A model generated the notes under the pieces. That model was not told the DNA's origin. It worked only from the letters and a program-made list of their open reading frames with translations, and did not search any database. Shown piece by piece: positions 1 through 4,415 of a stretch of 6,222 bases of DNA. The stretch is from a bacterium (GTDB taxonomy: Archaea; Thermoproteota; Nitrososphaeria; Nitrososphaerales; CADDZS01). Positions within the stretch are counted from its first letter, which is position 1, and each line of letters begins with the position of its first letter. A program made the position numbers and the translations under genes. The DNA is taken from NCBI GenBank assembly GCA_027310845.1, contig DAIDAB010000127.1, positions 1-6,222 on the forward strand, read 5' to 3'.

Positions 1-2
1 CG

Positions 3-549
3 GCGGAGGCTACGGTCGCGCCAGGTTTGACCGAGCAAGCTCTTCTTTCAACCGGAATAAGGATTGGAACGTTGGTAAAAACAAAGAGTATGGCGCAGTT
101 TGTAAGCAGGACACAAGCAAACGGGCTCCATGTCATTGACGTTTCAAAGACTCTGACCAGAATAGATGCAGCCGCGAAATTCATTTCTAGGGCAGAAATA
201 GGAAGAGTCGTAGTCTATTCTGCGAGAGAGTATGCAAAGCCGCCGATTGACAAGTTTTGCGAGGCGACGGGAGCAGTGGCTTCAGGCGCTTGACGAAGCT
301 TCGAAACTCGGGATTCCTGTTGTCGCTATCTGCGATACGGATAACGTGACAGCGAACGTGGATGTTGTCATCCCGGCAAACAACAGAGGCAGGAGTGCGC
401 TTGCTGCTATCTTCTGGCTTCTCGGACGCTACGTCCTACTGCACTCGGGAGCTCTTTCTTCTGACCAGCAAATGAAATACTCTATCAAGGACTTTGAGAC
501 AAAACTCATCGAAGAAGAAGAGGAAAGCGAAGGTTACGAAAGCTCTTAA
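3..549 (+). pseudogene. rpsB: Small ribosomal subunit protein uS2, 5'-partial, with internal deletion and frameshift
   Basis: uS2 is a surface protein of the small ribosomal subunit. The frame is open from position 3, so the true start probably lies left of the window; a TTG at 27 is a possible but less likely start. The first part (to the TGA at 291-293) has the S2 signatures LLSTGIRIGT, VKTK, AAKFISRAE, SAREYAKPPIDKF and ATGA. The second part continues in another frame from about 283 (QALDEASKLGIPVVAICDT, then DVVIPANNRGR, WLLGRYVL and an acidic C-terminus rich in Glu) to the TAA at 547-549. Between them the conserved block that normally holds GRFxPGTLTNP, YxEP and a DP motif is absent. Judged against archaeal S2 recalled from memory, about 33 codons are gone, and the frame change needs a loss of 3n+2 bases. 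uS2 is essential, so this is either an assembly or sequencing defect or a decayed copy with an intact gene elsewhere. The family call is secure; the status of the break is not. Confidence 0.88.
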
Positions 550-595
550 AGCGTTAGGCGTTGTTTGTAGAACTCTGATAATTGGCGCTTGAGCT
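541..595 (+). repeat. Imperfect inverted repeat across the uS2 stop and the MEMO gene start
   Basis: AGCTC (541-545) pairs with GAGCT (591-595) and AAGCG (549-553) pairs with CGCTT (586-590), leaving a three-base bulge (546-548) on the left; the inner helix can extend by U-G wobbles and one A-U pair to 557/582, closing a loop of about 24 nt. In RNA this would bury the TTG start of the MEMO gene. The pairing is seen in the sequence; any regulatory effect is inference. Confidence 0.35.
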
Positions 596-1476
596 CAAGC
601 CATTCGCGAAACCCTGTGGTGGCAGGATCATTTTATCCTGCCGACAAGGAGGATCTTTCAGGATTGATACGGGAGTCATTTCTAGGCAGGATTGGTCCGG
701 GCAGGTACCCTGAGACTTTGAGTTCTGAGGGAAGTCTTGTTGAATGTTTCATTGTTCCGCATGCGGGTTATGTCTACTCTGGTCCAGTGGCCGCGTACAG
801 CTATCTCAGGGCTGCAGAGCTTATAGGAGCACCTCGAGAAGAGCTTACAATAATAATCCTCGGGCCGAACCACTACGGGATCGGAAGCGGGGTTGCGCTC
901 TCACCAAGCAAGTCATGGAGAACGCCTCTTGGCGAAATTCGCGTGAACAGCGAATTATCAGACAAGATTTCTAGAAGATGCGGGCTTGTAGATTTCGATG
1001 AGATCTCCCACTCGAGAGAACACTCAATAGAGGTGCAACTTCCTTTCATCCAGGATGTCTTTCTAGACTCAAAGAAGATCTCTATCGTTCCAATCTGCCT
1101 CATGCTTCAGGATCGCGAAACGATGACTGAGGTAGCCGACGCAATACATAGGTGCCTAGCAGAACTCGAAGACAAAGCCAACTCGTTCTTGATTCTTGGT
1201 TCAAGCGACTTGACTCACTATGAACCTCAGGAAAGTGCGAACTCGAAGGATCGCAAATTACTCTCGGCAGTGGAGTCGATGGATGTTTCAGAGTACTACA
1301 CCGTTCTCGAGACAGAACAAGTCTCGGCATGCGGGTACGGAGCGATCGCCGCCGTGATGCATCTGAGTAAGAGACTTGGCAAGGAACAGGGAATAGTTCT
1401 CAAGTACGCGACGAGCGGCGACGTGATCGGGGACAAATCTTCCGTGGTGGGATATTCTGCGGTGCATTTTGCATGA
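589..1476 (+). CDS. MEMO1 family protein (AmmeMemoRadiSam system protein B-like)
   Basis: A 295-residue MEMO1-family protein of normal length, related in fold to LigB-type extradiol dioxygenases, probably cytosolic. Visible family motifs in order are VAGSFYP (11-17), PHAGYVYSG (57-65), GPNHYG (92-97), W-x-TPLG (110-115), EHSIEVQLPF (144-153), SSDLTHY (205-211), ACGYG (247-251) and YATSGD (273-278). His58, His95 and Cys248 match the metal-binding His/His/Cys set known from human MEMO1, so the metal site looks intact; the substrate is unknown. The start is TTG: the upstream in-frame TAG at 568-570 is followed by no other start codon before it, and the N-terminus RNPVVAGSFYP fits the family. I see no Shine-Dalgarno motif. 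Its stop overlaps the ATG of mevalonate kinase by 4 nt, implying coupled translation. A link to isoprenoid synthesis is inferred only from this position. Confidence 0.93.
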   Translation: MSSSHSRNPVVAGSFYPADKEDLSGLIRESFLGRIGPGRYPETLSSEGSLVECFIVPHAGYVYSGPVAAYSYLRAAELIGAPREELTIIILGPNHYGIGSGVALSPSKSWRTPLGEIRVNSELSDKISRRCGLVDFDEISHSREHSIEVQLPFIQDVFLDSKKISIVPICLMLQDRETMTEVADAIHRCLAELEDKANSFLILGSSDLTHYEPQESANSKDRKLLSAVESMDVSEYYTVLETEQVSACGYGAIAAVMHLSKRLGKEQGIVLKYATSGDVIGDKSSVVGYSAVHFA

Positions 1477-2429
1477 AGTTGCCTTCCGGCCGAGTCATCG
1501 CAAGCGCGCCTGGCAAGATAATTCTGGCCGGTGAGCACTTTGTTGTTCATGGGTCCTATGCAGTCGCTGCAGCAATTGACAGAAGGGTAAGAGTATCAAT
1601 CTCCAAAACTCCAGGTCACGAATCAGAGATTGTCTCGAACAAGCACAGATCGCTCGTCTTCTCGGATGATAATCGTTTCAGCGCCGTAAAATCAGTACTA
1701 CGGAGTGCAATTGACCAATACGGCAAACCCAGATGGAACTTCAAAGTTGAGATCCACTCAGAGATTCCGCCAAACTCTGGACTAGGGTCCTCAGCAGCAA
1801 CTTCTGTAGCCACATCTGCTGCGATTGCATCTTTTTTGGGGAAGAATCTATCGACCGATGATGTGCTGAAACTGGCAGCTCAGGGTGAAAGGTCAGTACA
1901 TGGCAATCCTTCAGGTATCGACACGGAAGCAAGTCTACTTGGAGGAATCTTCCTTTTCAGCAAGAAAAGCGGGGCGAAGCCGATTCCAATCAATCGTGCT
2001 CTGCAATTCCTAGTCGTATTTTCTGGAAAGGCGCGAAGCACGTTAGACCTGATATCCAAGGTGAATCAAACGCGCGAGAGGTTTCCTGCCTCGTTTGACA
2101 ATCTTTTGCAGACGGCATCATTCTTGAGCCTTGAGGTTGCGGATGCAGTCTCAGATGGAGATCTTCCATACCTTGGATCGCTGATGAATCTCGCACAACT
2201 TTCGCTTTCATGGATTGGAGTCTCTACAGGCGATCTTGACGAACTTATCGAAATGATACTTGTAGGTGATGTGTTCGGGGCTAAAATCACCGGGGCCGGC
2301 GGAGGAGGAAGCGTCATAGCTCTTCCCAAACCGGAAAAGGCGGAGTCATTGCTCCAGCAAATACTTGCGAGATACAAATCGAGTTTCATCACATCAATTC
2401 CTCAAGAGGGGTTGCGATGGGAGAACTAG
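1473..2429 (+). CDS. mvk: Mevalonate kinase (GHMP kinase family)
   Basis: Phosphorylates mevalonate with ATP to mevalonate 5-phosphate, the entry to the archaeal mevalonate route after HMG-CoA reductase; cytosolic. At 318 residues it has the usual archaeal length and all three GHMP motifs: ASAPGKIILAGEH (10-22, with Lys15), the glycine/serine-rich ATP loop IPPNSGLGSSAA (98-109), and the C-terminal KITGAGGGGSVIAL (271-284). Between them GERSVHGNPSGID (138-150) supplies Glu139 and the likely catalytic base Asp150; this HG-x-PSGID form separates mevalonate kinase from phosphomevalonate and homoserine kinases. The ATG sits inside the MEMO stop (ATGA overlap) with GGTG at 1461-1464, 8 nt upstream, as a plausible ribosome binding site. 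The 3' end overlaps the next kinase by 13 nt. No missing residues or disruptions are seen. Confidence 0.95.
   Translation: MKLPSGRVIASAPGKIILAGEHFVVHGSYAVAAAIDRRVRVSISKTPGHESEIVSNKHRSLVFSDDNRFSAVKSVLRSAIDQYGKPRWNFKVEIHSEIPPNSGLGSSAATSVATSAAIASFLGKNLSTDDVLKLAAQGERSVHGNPSGIDTEASLLGGIFLFSKKSGAKPIPINRALQFLVVFSGKARSTLDLISKVNQTRERFPASFDNLLQTASFLSLEVADAVSDGDLPYLGSLMNLAQLSLSWIGVSTGDLDELIEMILVGDVFGAKITGAGGGGSVIALPKPEKAESLLQQILARYKSSFITSIPQEGLRWEN
2406..2411 (+). promoter_or_regulatory. Probable ribosome binding site of the ipk gene, inside mvk
   Basis: GAGGGG sits 5 nt before the ATG at 2417, within the last codons of mevalonate kinase. It supports the overlapping ATG as the real start and allows re-initiation by ribosomes finishing the upstream gene. 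Confidence 0.5.
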
Positions 2430-3244
2430 TTCCTGTGACGCTTCTCAAGCTTGGAGGAAGCTTGATCACCCACAAGGATGTGCCACTATCTGTCAATTGG
2501 ATTGCCCTGAAACGGGTGGCCAACGCAATAAGCGACTCAAGATTGCCATCGAAGAAGAGACATCTTGTTCTGGTTCACGGCGGTGGATCATTCGGGCATT
2601 ACTACGCTGGGAAATTTGGACTCTCGGTGGGGCCCAAAGCAGTACCAGCAATCTCGATAGCGAAGACAACTGAATCGATGATGGAGCTACATTCCGCCGT
2701 ATTAAGGGCTCTTGTCAGTGCTCGAGTTGCGCCCGAAACAATTCTCGCTCAGGAGCTAATTACACGGAATTCGAACCTGTCTGCCGCAGGCAAGAGAAGA
2801 ATCGGAAGTGCATTTGTTCAAGGCCTTGTTCCAGTGTCCTTTGGGAACGTAGGAGAATCAGAAGGAATGGCCCGTATCATTTCTGGCGACTCTATATGCG
2901 AAGCAATTTCGAGAACTCTCAAAGTCGATCGGGTGATCTTTGCAATGGATGTAGACGGTATCTACTCTTCCAAGAACCTTAAGGGAAGTATCCTAGAGAG
3001 CATAAGAAGAGAGGACCGAATCGAAACTCGTAGTAGATTGTTTGACGTCACTGGAGGAATAGAATCCAAAATTCAGCTTGGTTTCAGGGTCGCAAGACTG
3101 GGCGCCGAAGTCTTTTATGTGAATGGCAATCGGCCAGAGAGGCTATTGAGACTCTTAACGCAAAGGGACTGTTCTGGCGTCAGGGCCACTACAATAGTAC
3201 CTGAAAAGAACAGCAGCCCCAGGATTGTTTCCCGTTTAAGTTGA
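2417..3244 (+). CDS. ipk: Isopentenyl phosphate kinase (amino acid kinase family)
   Basis: Converts isopentenyl phosphate plus ATP to isopentenyl diphosphate, the last phosphorylation of the archaeal mevalonate pathway. The 275-residue protein opens with KLGGSLIT-x-K (11-20), followed by LVHGGGSFGH (52-61); His61 is the position of the phosphate-stabilising histidine that marks this subfamily among amino acid kinases. ISGDSI (155-160), MDVDGIY (177-183) and DVTGGIESKI (210-219) form the nucleotide-binding half. The ATG is preceded by GAGGGG (2406-2411), a purine-rich Shine-Dalgarno-like stretch 5 nt away, and lies 13 nt inside the mevalonate kinase gene, so the two are probably coupled. A tail after about residue 255 looks poorly conserved. 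Acetylglutamate or uridylate kinase are the alternatives, but the GSFGH histidine and the mevalonate kinase neighbour argue for this call. Confidence 0.94.
   Translation: MGELVPVTLLKLGGSLITHKDVPLSVNWIALKRVANAISDSRLPSKKRHLVLVHGGGSFGHYYAGKFGLSVGPKAVPAISIAKTTESMMELHSAVLRALVSARVAPETILAQELITRNSNLSAAGKRRIGSAFVQGLVPVSFGNVGESEGMARIISGDSICEAISRTLKVDRVIFAMDVDGIYSSKNLKGSILESIRREDRIETRSRLFDVTGGIESKIQLGFRVARLGAEVFYVNGNRPERLLRLLTQRDCSGVRATTIVPEKNSSPRIVSRLS
2445..2465 (+). repeat. Perfect 8-bp hairpin with GGAGG loop inside the 5' end of the ipk gene
   Basis: TCAAGCTT (2445-2452) and AAGCTTGA (2458-2465) are exact reverse complements around the five-base loop GGAGG (2453-2457). It lies 28 nt after the start codon and encodes the KLGGSL kinase motif, which may account for much of the symmetry. 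The loop is a Shine-Dalgarno-like pentamer, with no start codon at a useful distance behind it. Confidence 0.4.
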
Positions 3245-3253
3245 ACTAATAGC

Positions 3254-3275
3254 AGGCTTTTCAAGTGAAATGCTT
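3254..3275 (+). repeat. Short imperfect dyad in the 30-nt gap before the prenyl synthase
   Basis: TTTCA (3259-3263) and TGAAA (3266-3270) mirror each other around AG, with GC (3256-3257) and GC (3272-3273) matching further out, so about 8 of 11 positions are symmetric. A two-base centre is too tight for an RNA hairpin, so if it matters it would be as a DNA operator. It ends at the TTG start of the prenyl synthase. Chance is a fair explanation for so short an AT-rich dyad. Confidence 0.25.
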
Positions 3276-4348
3276 TGAAACTGGAAGCTGAGACGACCGA
3301 TTTGGCGGGTTTGCTGTCAAGCAACAAGAAGGAGCTTGACAGCTTAGTGCTCGATTTTCTTCCAAAGATCCACCGCAACCGCGAGATATCATCACTCTAT
3401 GAAATGATGCGAGACTACCCAGCAAGAGGGGGGAAGGGAGTCAGAGGTTCCATGTGCCTCTTGTGGTGTAGGCTGTTTGGTGGGAAGAGAGAGGATTCAC
3501 TGCTAACAGCTGCGGCTCTTGAGCTCTTTCAGAACTGGATTCTGATTCACGACGACATTGAGGACGAGTCAGATCTCAGACGCGGCATGCCAGCTCTGCA
3601 CAAGAAATACGGGACTTCAACGTCGATAAATGCGGGAGATGCACTCCACGGAAAAATGTGGGAACTGTTGCTTTCCAACAAAGCTATTCTGGGGCCAGAA
3701 CTCTCGATTCGGATACTATCAGAATTCTGCAGAATGTTGAATGAAACAACTGAGGGTCAACAAATGGAGCTTTCATGGACTACGCACTCAAAATGGGACA
3801 TTAGGGAACAGGACTATCTTCTAATGGTGACAAAAAAGGCAGCTTGGTATACCTGCATCTCGCCTTCAAGACTCGGTGTCATGCTCTCGAGCTTGCGCCG
3901 CGAGCATGCCAATGACAAAAGGTTGATGGAGCAACTAATTGAACTAGGTACTGATCTCGGCGTTGCGTTTCAGATAATGGATGATGTGCTCAACCTAACT
4001 GCAGATCCTAAGAAATATGGCAAGGAAATTCTCGGAGATCTCTATGAGGGAAAAAGGACTCTGATGCTTATCCACATGTTGGAAAGATGCTCATCGCGGG
4101 AGAAAAAACGTGTTACTGCGATTCTCTCCAAACCGCGACCGAAAAAGCTCCACACTGAAATACTCGCGGTTCTGGATTTGATGGGAGAACACGGATCTAT
4201 CGAGTACGCAAAGGCGACCGCCAAGAATTACTCCCAAAAAGCGCTCTCAAAGTACGACACTCTGACTTCGCAATATGGGCTATCGGACTCGCGGGAATCT
4301 CAGACAATCAGACTTTTGATGGAGTATCTTACAAGCAGGGATTATTGA
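3275..4348 (+). CDS. Trans-isoprenyl diphosphate synthase (polyprenyl synthetase family, likely GGPP or related)
   Basis: Condenses IPP with allylic diphosphates head-to-tail, most likely to geranylgeranyl diphosphate for archaeal ether lipids, or to longer chains for quinones; chain length cannot be fixed here. The 357 residues show the family order: basic RGGKGVRG (51-58), first aspartate-rich motif DDIED (93-97) followed by RRGMPALH, INAGDALHGKMW (118-129), GQQMELSW (161-168), TKKAAWYT (186-193), and FQIMDDVLN (232-240) as second aspartate-rich region, then YGKEILGDLYEGKRT (248-262). Trp88 and Asn87 lie just ahead of the first motif, where residue size influences product length. The TTG start is forced: the in-frame TGA at 3266-3268 leaves nothing earlier, and AAGTGA (3263-3268) may act as a weak ribosome binding site. 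It follows the IPP-forming kinase after 30 nt, so probably shares its transcript. Confidence 0.92.
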   Translation: MKLEAETTDLAGLLSSNKKELDSLVLDFLPKIHRNREISSLYEMMRDYPARGGKGVRGSMCLLWCRLFGGKREDSLLTAAALELFQNWILIHDDIEDESDLRRGMPALHKKYGTSTSINAGDALHGKMWELLLSNKAILGPELSIRILSEFCRMLNETTEGQQMELSWTTHSKWDIREQDYLLMVTKKAAWYTCISPSRLGVMLSSLRREHANDKRLMEQLIELGTDLGVAFQIMDDVLNLTADPKKYGKEILGDLYEGKRTLMLIHMLERCSSREKKRVTAILSKPRPKKLHTEILAVLDLMGEHGSIEYAKATAKNYSQKALSKYDTLTSQYGLSDSRESQTIRLLMEYLTSRDY

Positions 4349-4377
4349 ATTGTATTCTACTTTTCCTTAGATACAAT
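4349..4377 (+). repeat. Inverted repeat with pyrimidine loop between prenyl synthase and gltX
   Basis: ATTGTAT (4349-4355) is the exact reverse complement of ATACAAT (4371-4377); after one bulged T (4356), CTA (4357-4359) pairs with TAG (4368-4370), closing the all-pyrimidine loop CTTTTCCT (4360-4367). It begins at the base after the prenyl synthase stop codon and ends 38 nt before the gltX start. Its position suits a 3'-end or processing signal for the upstream message, with a T-rich stretch as seen at archaeal terminators, or an operator near a gltX promoter. The structure is seen; the role is inferred. Confidence 0.5.
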
Positions 4378-4399
4378 CGTTCAAAATGCGCTATTAATC

Positions 4400-4406
4400 A
4401 AGGTAA
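4400..4406 (+). promoter_or_regulatory. Probable ribosome binding site of gltX
   Basis: AAGGTAA is close to the archaeal Shine-Dalgarno core AGGTGA and lies 9 nt before the TTG at 4416. It contains the in-frame TAA (4404-4406) that rules out an earlier start, so it supports the TTG call. Confidence 0.5.
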
Positions 4407-4415
4407 AGCAATCAA

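Noticed and set aside
260..300. Programmed frameshifting or an intron as the reason for the uS2 frame change
   Set aside because: Conserved residues are missing rather than interrupted, so neither mechanism could produce a full protein.
543..551. TCTTAAAG ahead of MEMO and GTTTAAG (3234-3240) ahead of the prenyl synthase as TATA boxes
   Set aside because: Both are weak matches 35-45 nt from the start codons inside or at the end of the preceding genes, without supporting upstream elements.
682..2392. Several open frames of 60-108 codons on the minus strand and in alternate + frames opposite the MEMO and kinase genes
   Set aside because: They lie wholly inside genes with clear family motifs, show no recognisable domains, and have low-complexity or Ser/Arg-rich composition typical of shadow frames.
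3970..3996. The second aspartate-rich motif of the prenyl synthase is DDVLN rather than DDxxD, possibly a broken active site
   Set aside because: Many working GGPP synthases have DDxLN at this site, and all other motifs are intact.
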